From positions 8,867,001 to 8,931,000 of the forward strand of contig CM032123.1 of NCBI GenBank assembly GCA_018894105.1: a stretch of DNA of 64,000 nucleotides. Direction: 5' to 3'. The position numbers and the translations under genes are program-made. The notes under the pieces are model-generated. The model saw nothing but the letters and a program-made list of their open reading frames with translations, was not told the origin of the DNA and did no database searches. This document shows, in pieces, positions 23,533-36,200 of the stretch (position 1 is the first letter of the stretch; each line of letters starts with the position of its first letter). The DNA comes from Jacaranda mimosifolia. Taxonomy: Eukaryota; Streptophyta; Magnoliopsida; Lamiales; Bignoniaceae.

Positions 23533-24314
23533 TGCCCATCCTCAAAAAATTAAATCTCAACTTGCAGCCCCAACCAAAAGCTCCGATACCAGTTTGTTGA
23601 AACCCAGGAGGATCTATTGCGGAAACAATGAAATAATAGCAAAGTAATTCAATGTAAAGTGACAACAAGATTTAACGTGGTTCGGCGATGTGCCTAATCC
23701 ACCCGACAAAGAAAAGGAATTTTATTGATCTCAAATCAAAGTGCAAGTACAAACTTGAATCTCACAAATATCACGAACATAACACATAGCTCTGATACCA
23801 GTTTGTTGGAGCACAGCGGAAATAATTTAAGCATGAGATTTAATTTATCAGGAATTCGCAAATCACACTCACAAATTTAATGACAAAATTAATACCCGAC
23901 AGATAGAAAAATAAAACAGACACAGATTTACGTGGTTCGGCAAATTCCGCCTACCTCCATGGGAGTTTTCTTTCTTCAATTATGATAGAATTCACCAGTA
24001 CAAGCCAACCCTTGAATTTGACACGCCTAAACTCAAGCCCCTTGTACAACTACTATCACAACTACCAAAGAGATACTCACTCCACCCATTTGTATTGCCT
24101 CACTCGTACTCATAATAACTACCCCATGAGTATCATATCATGAGTTCCACGAGTGTCCTCTCTATTTCTTTTAAAGTAATCAAATAAACACATCTATTTA
24201 TAATAGAAAATTACTTGATTATTTTATCTAGAACTAGGAAACCCAATACAAGAAGGAGTCCTAATTCTAGTCAAACTTGGTTTCTCGAAAACCGAGTCAA
24301 ATCCTAACAATTTC

Positions 24315-26589
24315 TTTTTTTTTATCTAAAATAAGGTTTTATTTTTAGGATATTCTTTTCTCTCAATGATATAATCTCATGATGTGATGCTAGAAATTTT
24401 TAACTATTACTTTGAGTGTAATAATACACGGATATACAGAACTTTCATTTTTTCGATTTTTACCTAAGAGTTCAGTAATGCATAAAAAAGGGGCGGAAAG
24501 TTGTTTTAGTAGTTCACTGTAGTTGATTACAGATAAGCATATATAGGTAATTTATAATTAAATTGTATTAGAGTTGATTGTTTGACTAACGAATCCACTC
24601 ATTCATGGTTGATGTATGGTACCTAGCTTGACAATTTGAATCCTCCATTTCATTTCATGTTTAATCTAATTTCTATTATATTTTATGAATATATATTTAA
24701 GTATATTGAATATTTTCTAATGTAAATATTTAATTAGGGATCAGATATACTTGGCATATATTAATTATAAAGTTGGAATAAGAGATGAAATGATACATTA
24801 TTGGCATCTTTCCACGCATTGATTCATTTCTTTAGGATCCCATTTAGCACTATTGAAAGTGATGAGCTTGATTTCAAGAATGCTCTACTAATTAGCTGCT
24901 CTATGATGCAGTTTAAATCTTTATTTCATTATGTATTAAATATTTCATTATAAGAATAATTGATTGAAAATTAGATGCACTTATCATAATTACAATAAGT
25001 TGGAGTAGGAGATGCCAAAAAGAGGAAAGAAATAGAAGGATAAGATGCATACCCATGGTCAAGATTCAAAACTAAACATATATATGTACTTTTGCGAATA
25101 GGCAGGGACAGAATAAGAATTTTGTTTTGGAGGCGAGATATATATATTTGGTTCATAAAGAGGGAAACTTCCGAAATTCTGAGAGGGCAATTTTTTTCCA
25201 TAGTTCTTGTAATTTACATAAGAATTTTTCAGATTATAGAGAAAGAAGTACATTAATTGAATAACATGAAGGCTGAAAGAATATATGTATATATATGTGT
25301 ATAGTCTCTCCCAGTACGAGAAGAAAAATGTTTTGATGGAATTAAATGCCTGCAGTTACAGCAATTTCTTGTATGAAGCAAGAGTTTCTGATCATGGGCT
25401 GCTATAGTACTGTCATGATATGACACAAAACTGGATTACAGAAGTACTTCTCCACATCATGATTCATGAAGTGCTTGCTTGAAAAAGTAGCAGTGAAACA
25501 GATTGGATGGATGTATATATATGCAAAAAGGGCAATGTCTCAATTCGTAATTGTGCAGATAAGTATAATGAGATTGATTATATGTCAAGTAGGTCATTCG
25601 CTGGCGTTGAATCGACATTAGTGGATTCCATAATGGTTGAATCATATGATAGAATGTGTTTTTAAGTATTGTATTCTGGCTATTTTTACTGCTGTCACAT
25701 ATGTTCTTTAGGGCCTTTTTTAAGCTCCCCTAAAATTCCACATTCTGAAGGTGACAGAAAAATATCACAGAAGAAAAGCCATTACGATGTGATTAATCCA
25801 TTTTTCGTTTAACGATCGTTGAATAATAATACATCTTATCTTGACTTGTTTCTCTTTATTTTTTAAGAAAATCACAACTTTGCAAAGATTAGCTTCTTAT
25901 TTATCAGTCATTTGTTAGCAAAAGTGCAACCTTATTTTCTTATATATTTGGGACTGGGAAGTACCATGTAGGGCCACCGTTAGCTTGAGGTGGTTCCGCC
26001 ATATAAGCACCGTCGATTGGGCGGTTAGTACCGAAATCAAAGGATAATACTGACAATTATAAATCCAACATCATTATGTGTCAAAATTAAACTGAAATCT
26101 TTAATTAGCTTGAGTGTCATCCTTTAATTTGTAACTGCCAAAACATAGTTTATGTTAATCTCAACTCCAAATTTGAATCCTAGCTAGGATTGTCGAACAA
26201 AGAAAAAAATCCCATGATTCATGCTAAAATGAATACATTCAAATTTCCCGACGATATTCATCGTTGGTTCTTCTCTCCAATATCATTACTAGTTCACTAA
26301 TTAAACTTGTTGAGTCTTCATTATATGCAAATACGCACATTTTCTGCTTTTGTATATTTTTTTATTTTGTTAACAAGAGGCCTCTGCTGGGCAGCTGGGC
26401 TGCTTGTGCACCAGCTTTTGATTTTGTTCTGCAAGAATTGGGACATTTACACAAGAGTCACTTACACATATAAGTCCAACAAAACAACTGCATTTTGATG
26501 TCTTCTGGTCAAAAAAACAATGAACAAAGCACCGTCCTTTCCATGCAATACAAAACATTGTCGGGCCACTGTCTGAATTCGTCACTTGT
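24315..26589. other. Intergenic region upstream of the ACC synthase gene
   Basis: AT-rich DNA without a supported gene. Short open frames at 24971-25645 and 26264-26735 show no family features. The last part should contain the promoter of the downstream gene. Confidence 0.5.
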
Positions 26590-26597
26590 ATAAATAC
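26590..26597 (+). promoter_or_regulatory. Probable TATA box of the ACC synthase gene
   Basis: TATAAATA lies 107 bp upstream of the start codon, which would give a transcript with a 5' leader of about 75-85 nt. The match is good and its position is appropriate, but there is no direct evidence of use. Confidence 0.6.
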
Positions 26598-26703
26598 ATG
26601 CTGAATTCTGAAAAATTTACACATCGACAACCCCTGTCTCATTGTTTCTGCACGTTTAATTCCCAAAAACTTTAAGGTTGTTTTAAGGATATTATAATAT
26701 AGT

Positions 26704-29354
26704 ATGAAAATGTTGTCTAGGAAAGTTACATGCAAGTCACACGGCCAAGACTCTTCTTACTTCTTAGGATGGCAAGAATACGAGAAGAATCCGTTCGATC
26801 CCGTTCAGAATCCCTCTGGGATCATTCAAATTGGCCTGGCTGAAAATCAGGTGAATACTCCAAAAGGAAGACAAACTGTAGTTATGTTAAAAGGGGATTT
26901 GCATGTTGAGTTTTTGAATTCTTTTTTTTTTTTTGTTTTCTCCTTCAAAAAAATACTGATATCTCAGTTATAATTCTTGATACAGCTTTCTTTTGATCTT
27001 CTGGAATCCTGGATTGCAAGAAATCAGGATACTAACTGGTTTAACAGAAGGGGTGAATCCATATTCAGGAAATTGGCTCTTTTCCAGGATTATCATGGGT
27101 TGCCCGAATTCAAGAAAGTAAACCTTTTTCCGTTTTTCCTTTTTGTTTTTTCACTTGCTTTATTTTGCATGTGTTCCTATTGATTCTATCGACAGAGATA
27201 TATATGAATATAGCACCTGTTGATGTGAAGGGAATCTTAAACATAGTTGTCATTTTTGGTTCAGGAACTATCAGAATACATGTCTGACTTAAGACAAAAC
27301 AGGGTAAAATTTGATACCAACAAGCTCGTCCTCACAGCAGGCGCAACATCAGCAAATGAAACTCTCATCTTTTGCCTTGCTGAACCCGGTGAAGCTTTTC
27401 TAATCCAACGCCATATTATCCAGGGTAAAAAACATTAATCTCTCATATTTCTTATACCTGGACTACATATGATTAAAAAAGCAATAGCGTCTCTATCCAC
27501 GATTTAATGTTTTGGATGCCCATAAAATATAAATAATTAAAATATTATTTTTTGAAGTTATAACTTTCTTCTTAAAGTAATATATAGTGCCATCGACTTA
27601 CTGATTAAGTGATTATTCTCAAGGACTAAGAGCCCGTTTGGTTTCATTCTCACAACCCATTTTCATTTTCACCTGAAAATGAAAATAGAAACTATCACTA
27701 TGTACACTATTTTCTCAAATATTTTCATTTTCAAAATATTTTTTATTATATTCTCTCTCTATTTTCATCCCCTTTTCAACATTTATCATTACTTTAATCA
27801 TTTTTTATCTTCCCACTACTTCTCATACATCATTCACCACATAAATATTTAAAATTCAAATTAAAATTATAATATTATTTTTTCAAGCAATCACACATCA
27901 TATCATCAATTAAAATTCAAAAACTACACAAATTTTAATAAAAAATACCCAACATCCAAATACATCTCATTTTCACACCTATATAAATCAATATAAATCT
28001 ATAATTTTCTACAAAACATTCAAATAAAACTCATTTTCAAATTCAACTATTCTAACTAACTTTTCTCTCTCCATTTTCACTTGAAAATGAAAATGGCCCA
28101 TGAAAATGAATCCAAACAGGCTCTAAACTTCAAGTTAAAAATATAAAGTACATAAAAGCTTTTATTTTTTCAACTTTTATCTAAAACTCCATGATATTTC
28201 AAATATAAATATTCAAAGTATTATTCAAATTAAAGAAGAAAATATATAAAAGTATGGCGTATAACGCACTCGCTTCCCCTTAAATCTATATAAAGTTATA
28301 CAATCTTTTATTAAATTAATAATTTTTTCCCTCCAAATATAATATAAATTTCAATCTCGTGCCAAAATTAAATTTTTTTAGCTCCATAAAGTATTTCCAC
28401 CTTTCAATATCACTCATGGACTTAATGTTTTTGAAAGAAATCTAAATCATACAGCTCATCAACACCCTCACTTCTGCCAGGTTTGATAGAGATCTGAAAT
28501 GGAGAACCGGGGTTGAAATTATACCGATACAATGCTCCAGCTCAAACAACTTCAGAATCACCATTTCCGCCCTGGAAGAAGCCTACCAACAAGCCCAAAA
28601 TCTTCAGCTAAAAGTGAAAGGAGTATTTATAACAAACCCGTCAAATCCATTAGGCACCACATTGACTCTAGAAGAGCTAAACATTCTCATCACATTCTCC
28701 ATCAACAGAGGCCTCCACATAGTGAGTGACGAAATATATTCCGGCACAGTTTTCGACGGCCCAAGGTTCATAAGCATCATAGAAGCTCTAAAGAAGAGAG
28801 CCCTCCAGCAGAATTCTCCCATTTGGAACCGAGTTCATCTTGTTTCAAGTCTTTCAAAGGATTTAGGCCTTCCAGGCTTCAGAATCGGCGTGATATATTC
28901 CAACAATGAATCCCTGATAGCTGCTGCCACGAAAATGTCCAGTTTCGGGCTCATTTCTTCACAATCCCAGTTTCTGCTCTCCAAAATACTGGCTGACAAG
29001 AGATTTATATGGAAATACATTAAAGAAAACCGGAAAAGGCTGAGAAACAGGCAAAAAATGCTTGTTTCGGGTCTGGAAAAATCGGGCATACAGTGTTTGA
29101 AGAGCAACGCTGGATTATTCTGTTGGGTTGATATGCGGCATCTGCTGGTTTCTGATACGTTTGAAGCAGAGATGGAGCTGTGGAAGAAAATGCTTTGTGA
29201 ATTCGGGTTGAACGTGTCTCCAGGATCCTCTTGCCATTGTTCGGAGCCGGGTTGGTTTCGGGTTTGTTTTGCGAATATGGCGGAAGAAACTCTTGACCTA
29301 TCGGTGCAACGGATCAGGGCCCTGGTGGATTCTAAACTTGCAATTGTCAAATAG
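26704..29354 (+). pseudogene. ACS: 1-aminocyclopropane-1-carboxylate synthase, four exons, one-base deletion in exon 3
   Basis: ACC synthase is the PLP enzyme converting S-adenosylmethionine to ACC, usually the limiting step of ethylene synthesis. Exons are 26704-26850, 26986-27117, 27265-27424 and 28481-29354; the three introns include the conserved one after YYPG. Visible motifs are [39 protein letters not shown], the PLP-lysine block SLSKDLGLPGFRIG and the substrate-binding arginine in WFRVCFANM. The short end after this, with no long Ser-rich tail, suggests a type III (ACS7-like) enzyme. Exon 3 is one base short: at 27405-27406 a triple C that would encode Pro in the PTPYYPG block is CC. 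This puts YYPG out of frame and gives a stop at 28495-28497. If real, the product is about 150 residues without the PLP lysine; without the deletion it would be 437 residues. All else looks intact, so a recent mutation or a sequencing error are both possible. Confidence 0.92.
27630..28123. mobile_element. Tourist-like MITE (PIF/Harbinger), 494 bp, in ACS intron 3
   Basis: The element starts GAGCCCGTTTGGTTTCATTC and ends GAATCCAAACAGGCTC, a terminal inverted repeat with few mismatches. It is flanked by TAA on both sides (27627-27629 and 28124-28126), the trinucleotide duplication typical of PIF/Harbinger. A sub-terminal repeat, CATTTTCA-CTGAAAATGAAAAT, is also present at both ends. The interior is AT-rich and non-coding. 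It accounts for nearly half of the 1,056-bp intron. Confidence 0.85.
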
Positions 29355-31113
29355 TACCCTTGTGCAGTGGCTCATTCATTTATATTATTCCAATGTTTAG
29401 TAGAGAGTGAAATAAAGCATTTCTCTTGTATAAATATGTAATTTTAATCGCCAAAAATATTGTTCGAATTGTACCAATTATATTTATAGTTTAGAGTCAA
29501 ACTCTTTAATCTTTTGACTAATTTATCCCTTTGACTCTTTGAAAATTTAAACCTTGCTTGTAACTTATTTATTTTAGTATTTGGCTAGTTACTCAATAGC
29601 CAGGAGCATTATTCAATTATTTTTTAAATATATTAATTAAATTACTTGTAATTATATTAAAAAAGTCAAGTTTATTATTATGTTTAAGAGACAGCCCCCT
29701 CAAGGTATATCTTGCATTTATGCGCTGTTAAAGCTATCCAAGAAAACACGCAAAATTAAAAGGATAAAAAATTTGATCTCGTGTATTGTTAAGTTAGAAA
29801 TCCTACTATACAGAAGTGAAATTCTCTAAGAACTCAACCTCGTGGGTGGCCAAGAGTACCCACTTGTGGATTGAAATTTTAGCAAAAAAGTGCGAAACTT
29901 GCTATAAGCCGCCAAATAATGAGTAATTTGAGACGAAGAAATGAGAATTGTCCCAAAATCAATAAATACAATGATCACATTGCATTTATTTTGGAAGGAA
30001 GTATTACTATTGTTTATTGAAATAGTTGTATGTTGGTTGTGTATATTTTACATTGTATTTTTTACCGACAGTTATGATGAGAGCGATGCATAAATTAAAA
30101 AATCCTCAATGAATATATAGTTCTTTAATTTGTTTTGAAAAATTAGTTGTGAGCGTGATGCATAGATCTCCAATAACATAGATTTTGACAGTAGAAACTA
30201 ATTTAATTCATAAATAGTAAAATTTATATTTAATACATTTCAAATAAATTAGGAAGCTCCAAATCCATTTTACATGCACTTTGAAATGACAACTATATTT
30301 TTTTATTAGAAAATGTCTATTGTCATCAAGATATCAACATTTTCTAGGGTGGATTAATTTCTACGAGTGAGTTATTCTTCATCTCTCCATAGCTGCCATC
30401 AATATACTAGTTGATTACTTGAGATTTTGCCATGCAACATAACGAAAACTTAAGGGAATGTTTCTCTGTATTCTAGGAGAGTTTCTATATGAATATATTT
30501 TGAGAGTGGGTTAAAAAAATATTTGAGAATAAAAATTAAATTTGGTTATATGTTAAGAGAAAAGATAAATTTTATTATAAATGTTTTTCATATAAGTTTT
30601 TATTTAATCAGTGGTATAACATCGAAATTCTACTTAGAATTTTTAACTTACAAGTTCCACCAAAAATTTCAAAAGAGATTTGTATAATCTAATGAAATCA
30701 ACCAACTGAAAATTGAATCTATTATAACTACCATTTTAATTCTTATACAACCTTGGTATAAAGAGACAATAGTCCAGCCAAGATGAACTGCATGGTAAAT
30801 TGATTGGAGTATTAGCAGGATCTCAGCTTGACAAAAATCTTTCTTTTATCCTGCAGTAAGTACCTCAAGATGACTAACAATATCACTGAATTCTTTTTCA
30901 ATATCACTGAATTCTTTTTCAAGAAAAAGATTAATGTTTTTGTTCAGTTTTCATTGACTTAAATGGAAGAAAGGATGTCCTTCAATTTGGATAGGATGTA
31001 CAATGGTCTTTTTCTTGATTTCCCGATGAAATTAATACCCATAAAAAGTCTATATTGTAAAAAGTAGGAAAGTTTTGTCTTGATATCCCTTTGAAACTAA
31101 TACCTATAAAATC
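29355..31113. other. 3' flank of ACS and intergenic DNA
   Basis: AT-rich; ATAAAG/AATAAAG-like sequence near 29411 may serve polyadenylation. A 21-bp tandem duplication (AATATCACTGAATTCTTTTTC twice) lies at about 30879-30920. No gene was seen. Confidence 0.5.
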
Positions 31114-31393
31114 TGTTACTAGATTCCCACATCGATTAAGTAAATTAGTGATCTCTACATATGATTTTAGACAATTCTCACCTCTTAAAGTGGCTTTTGG
31201 ATTGAGTTAGACCTAAGGTCATTATTTAATGTAGTATCAAAGCCATCCATTCTTGATATTGGATTACCTAGTATTGTTGGGCCACTCATTTCATGTTATT
31301 TTACACGCCAAATGTTCATTATTGGGTGTGTGTAGAGTATGTTAGATTCCCACATCGGTTGAATAAATGCATACTAATCTGATATATATAAAG
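31114..31393 (+). mobile_element. Remnant of a TRIM-type LTR element
   Basis: TGTTACTAGATTCCCACATCG at 31114 and TGTTAGATTCCCACATCGG at 31340 mark the starts of two LTRs. The first LTR contains CTCACCTCTTAAAGTGGCTTTTGGATTGAGTTAGACC-like text, typical of plant TRIMs, and ends before 31230. It is followed by TAGTATCAAAGC (31232-31243), a degenerate copy of the tRNA-Met primer-binding site. The internal part is only about 100 bp, and GTGTGTGTAGAG precedes the second LTR. The second LTR is cut short near 31393. Confidence 0.65.
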
Positions 31394-31414
31394 TAAAATG
31401 ATGTTCAAGGCAAA

Positions 31415-32415
31415 GGGTTAATTTCATTTTACCCCCTTATACTATGATACTATGGGATATATATCAAATATCCTCTATACTTTCAAAACCTTCAAATACC
31501 CCCCCTCAAGGATGTCAAATTCCCCCCTGTACTACAAAAAATATTCAAATACCCCCTTCAAAGTCATCTGTCGTTAGTAAAATAGTTGACGGTATCAAAA
31601 CTCTACAGTATATTACTGATTTAACATCAGAAAATAACTAAATAGCATAAAAAACTAAGATACGTGACATTTTTTTACAAAGTAATTATAAGTGAAATAT
31701 AACAAAACCCTACATATTATTACACATTTTTTATATCCCACAACGAATGCATATTTGAAAAAATTTAGACAAATAGTTACGAAATAGAAATACGTATAAT
31801 GGTCCCACGTCTTTTTTTTCATACAAGCAGCCTCTGTTTTGTTGGTTCCATATGTTCTATATTAAAATAGAGTTGTTTAATGTTATTTTTAAAAAAATAA
31901 AATGATTTAATGTTTTTGTTGGATTAGGAGTTAGATGATACTTCAAGTCCTAAAATGAAAGTGACAAAATTGAAGTAAGACACTTGAACATTACATAGTA
32001 AATTACAAGGTTATTTTGGATATAAAATTTTTCAATGATCATATGTGTAAAGGAAATATAATTTTAGTGCTACATCAGTCAAACAACCGTTATTTTTCTA
32101 ATGACAAAGAAGTTTGAATGGGGTATTTAAAGATTTTGGTAGTACGAATGCCAAGAATATATTTATCTACACAGAAAAAAAAAAAAAAAAAGGTCACGTA
32201 TCCTAGGTTTTTATGCTATTTAGTTATTTTCTGAGGTTAAATCAGGAATTTACTATAGAGTTTTGACACTATCAGCAATTTTACTAACGGCAAATGAGTT
32301 TGAGAGGGGTATTTGAAGATTTTTGGTAGTACAAGAGGGTATTTGAATGTTTTGAAAGTTTAGGAAGGTATTTGATACATACCCTATAGTACAGTGGAGT
32401 AAAATGAATTTAAAC
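31415..32415. mobile_element. Long-TIR (MULE-like or foldback) element, about 1 kb
   Basis: Both ends carry an inverted repeat of roughly 230-250 bp. The left arm opens GGTTAATTTCATTTTACCCC and contains CTTCAAATACCCC and AAATAACTAAATAGCATAAA. The right arm contains TTTATGCTATTTAGTTATTT and GGGGTATTTGAAG, and closes GTAAAATGAATTTAAAC. The interior (about 31680-32185) is non-coding. I see no convincing target duplication, so the superfamily is open. Confidence 0.7.
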
Positions 32416-32589
32416 TTTTAAGTATGTTTCTTATGTAGTAATGATGTGGTTAAGTTATTTTTATCCCTTTTTTGCCATTTCAACACATTGCCATATATAA
32501 ATTGCTATCAAAATGAGTTATTTTATTATTAATGCAGAGATACTATATTAATTATTTTTTTTGTAACTCCATATCCAATGTTGGTAAGT

Positions 32590-32712
32590 ACTAAATATAT
32601 ATACACATATAAATATATATATATATATAAAAATATGTATGCCATTTTATATAATTTTGTAACTCTCTCTCTCTCTTTCTCTCTCTCTCTACATATATAT
32701 ATATATATATAT
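32590..32712. repeat. (AT)n and (CT)n microsatellite cluster
   Basis: Successive AT-, CT- and again AT-dinucleotide runs in an otherwise featureless AT-rich stretch (32416-33230) with no gene. Confidence 0.85.
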
Positions 32713-33235
32713 TGAAAATATTACTGCAAAATTAGCAGAAAATCAAAAGGCATATTTGGTTTGAAAAATTTTACCTTAATTTGATACTCCCTAAATTATG
32801 TTCTGTTCCACATTTAAATATTTTAATTAAGTTCAATTCCTTAATCTAAGCTCAAAGATTCCTATAAGTAATTTATTCTAAAAATAATTGAAACATACAA
32901 TTCATTAATACTTAATACTATAAAAATATTTGTCTCATTTTTTACTTTACCTCTATAGGATCATTTGTTTGGTGAGTTCAATTCTATTTTTTGTTGAATA
33001 TATATGTATCTTATAATTTTCATATGATTCTCCATATTAACAAACTTTTATGTTAACGAACCATGTTAATTTACAAAAAAGAAATTTGAAGTCTGAATTT
33101 TGCGGTATCATTTTGTTCCTTTAACCCATTATTTGTTTGTATCATTTTGTTGGTTTGATATTTTGGTGGTGGCTTAGAGTTTTTTTCCCCATTTGTTATT
33201 ATTTTTTTAATCCATGTCAGGAAATAAAACAAAAT

Positions 33236-36200
33236 TGTGGCACCCCACTCGGGATATGGCCCGCAAGGTGGAATGTCACTCAGTTCAATCCTATTAGCAT
33301 GCAACAACATATCCGATAGACCTATAAAAATTTTCATATAATACCAATAACATCAACAATCATCAATACGTAGCATGCTTCATACTTAATGCAGAATTAA
33401 TATGAGAGTGCTATATACTATACTAACAGCCCAACAACATTCAGACCACAATATCGTCACCAGTATCGCGATTCATACATACCATAAGTCTAATATTCAT
33501 CATGGCGTATTACAACACCTCTACAACAAAACATCCCAAGGTACATTCATATGTACATTACATGCTTAAACTTTAAAACAACAAACTCCAAATCAAATAT
33601 GACAGTCTTCATTGTTCACTCCCTCACACCTATCTGAATAAAACGAATAATACACAACGATGACTCATAAGGACTCAGTGAGGATTAATGTAAAGCAATG
33701 TATGATCTTTCAAGAATGAAAGACTTAATGACAGTAATCACTGGCAGTTTAACATAAGAGAAACAAAGTTCTGCCAGAGTAGAACAATCAAGGAAGTCAG
33801 AATACTAGTAAATGCTAGGTCGGGATGCTATAACGGTCAGCTCAAAAGGGCTTTAATGGATCATCTCGACCGATCCTGCTCTTGAGGTTTAGGGTCATCT
33901 CAACCCATCACAGTCGGGAGGAAATACAAACGGCTCAGTTGGCCTGGGATATCAGCTCGATCCAGACTAGGAACTCACTCCAGCCTTATTGCTCCTTGAG
34001 CAGAATACAATTCAAGAATAACAAACCCAATCATGTATGCAAGTCAATAAATCATATACATCATGCATATCAGAATATCCTTGCACCTTCATAACAGTAT
34101 AGTAACAATTCAATTCAGTTCAATTTAGTAAAAAATCGGTTCAATAGCGGGAGCATAACAGCTCGGCAATAACAGTAGCTCAAGCATAACAGCTTCGCAA
34201 TAACAGTAGCTCAAGCATAACAGCTTGGCAAAGCACTTGGCCCATCAATTCTCCTATACAAGTTTTTCAGTACAATCAATCAATCAGTACGTTCAATCAG
34301 TCGATAGCCAACATGGCGGAAACAATAACAGTACGTTCAATCAATCAATAGCCAACAAGGCGAAAACAATAATAGTACGTTCAATCAATCGATAGCCAAC
34401 AAGGTGAAAACAAAACAGTACATGACAACTTTAATCAGGACGACAACAAACAAGATAATAAAAGTTCATGGCCAGAACAGGACAATCAGTTTGTCATTAA
34501 AACGATTTTAGGAAACAAACCCTCATAGGGGTGTTCAATCGGTAACAATATCGTTTAATCAGTTCATAGAATTCGATCAACGGAAGACAATCAAATCTGA
34601 TAATAACAGTCAATTACCCTCACAAGGGTACACAAGGCAATGATTAAGACAATAGAACCTCATAGGGTTCAGAAACCAATAATAAATAATAAACAATAGC
34701 CAAGAAAATAGAACCCCACAGGATTCAAAGCAACAGTAAACGATATCAATAGTCAAGATAATAGAACCTCACAAGGTTTAACAGTTAACCAATAACGATA
34801 ATGATAGCAAAGACAGGTATCAGAACAATGGAACCTCACAGGGTTCAATCATGATGCAATTGCTTTACTAAAACAATTACTAGATCGGTGGATGCTCACT
34901 TGAATAACCTTAACGGAATGCAAATCAAGGCCTACTCTCTGTAAGATCCAACTCCCCAGCACCTAACCAAAGGAAGGGTTTACAGTTAAAACCTCATTTA
35001 CTCCTATAATTACAGTCATATCGCTCAGAATCTAACATCAACAGTTACTTGGTGACTACGATGATTTAGGATTTATTTTGATTTATCTCAACATGAAATA
35101 AACTATGGTCGTCGTTATTACAAAAATATATCCGAAACTTATTATTAAATCGGTAAGGATAATAGTCAAATCCGTAAATTACATCGAAATCCTTTATAAG
35201 GTTTCACCATAGTGTTTATAATAACTCAACTATCATTAATGATCCAAGTTTATCGATTAGGTCATGATTACGTAAAATTAAGGTTTTATCACCTATTTAG
35301 CTATTTAACCTATGGTTCACATGAAACAATACCATTTTGGGTTCTTAAGCTCAAGCAACATTCTTGCATGCTTTATTTCCCATGCATGGTTGTATTTTCT
35401 GATCAATTTACACATTTTCTTTGATTATACAAGGTATTATGAAGATTGGAATGCATATACATATACATGTAAATACATATAGTTTTCTTCCGATAGATTA
35501 CTCAAATCTCACTATTGAAGTAGAATTTCAACGATCAGACTTCATACATGCTTTTGTTGCAACGAGGTAAGAAAACTACCTCTGCGCTGCTGCCAAAAAA
35601 CTACACCACCACCACCAGGAGCTACGTCTCGATGAGATGAAGCAAACCCCCTAAATAATTTCTTCAAAAGCATTCGAATCAAAGCTTAATTTCAGCCTAA
35701 AAGCTACTCTGCCACCTTACGCCACCGCGCTGGTTTGAGCTCAATTCTACCGTCGTAGCTGGTTCGTTTTGAGATCTAAAGGCACGGTCGTGTTCCATGA
35801 GCTAAGGTTTACAAAGCCCACTCCTTGGTCGCATCAAATCGTCGCCAGAACGTTGCTCCTATTGAGCTCCGCCGTCACCCATTTTCGATCAAGCTTTTCA
35901 TAGTGGTCTGCTGGTCATCTCCGCCTGCATGTGATGTCGCTGTGTTCCTAAATTAAGTTGAGAGAAAGACATTGATCGGTTCTATTTCGGGTTTTAGGGT
36001 GTGGCTGGAGGTGATCGCCAAAGCAGGGGAGAATAGGGTGTTTCGGTAGAGAAAAGGAAAATGTGAGGGTGAAATTGAAAATATGATTATTTATGTATTT
36101 GACCTTTTCTAAATTAAAGATTGACCCTAGAAATTATGGTCAAATTTTAATTGGGTCTAGAAGTTCTAATTAAGTTCAATTAACCCGTAATTTTGTTGGT

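Larger units (their letters stand above)
22331..24309 (-). mobile_element. Chimeric, internally deleted copia-type LTR retrotransposon
   Basis: Two 506-bp LTRs, both TGTTGG...CCTAACA, lie at 22331-22836 and 23804-24309; I count about 12 differences. A primer-binding site complementary to initiator tRNA-Met (plus strand GCTCTGATACCA, 23789-23800) adjoins the right LTR, so the element is transcribed on the minus strand. The flanking pentamers TTTTC and ATTTC are a likely target duplication with one mismatch. The interior is under 1 kb and holds only gag and protease remnants, plus the head of a different LTR at 23595-23788 with its own primer-binding site (GCTCCGATACCA, 23580-23591). Confidence 0.85.

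Noticed and set aside
22331..24309. Possible CRISPR-like or satellite array because of repeated blocks
   Set aside because: The repeats are two LTRs plus a 50-bp duplication; there are no short regular repeats with unique spacers, and the genome is eukaryotic.
26370..26735. 121-codon minus-strand frame upstream of ACS
   Set aside because: It overlaps the promoter and first codons of ACS on the other strand and has no recognisable motif.
28835..29350. 171-codon minus-strand open frame
   Set aside because: It is the exact antisense of ACC synthase exon 4 and shows no family features; a shadow of the real gene.
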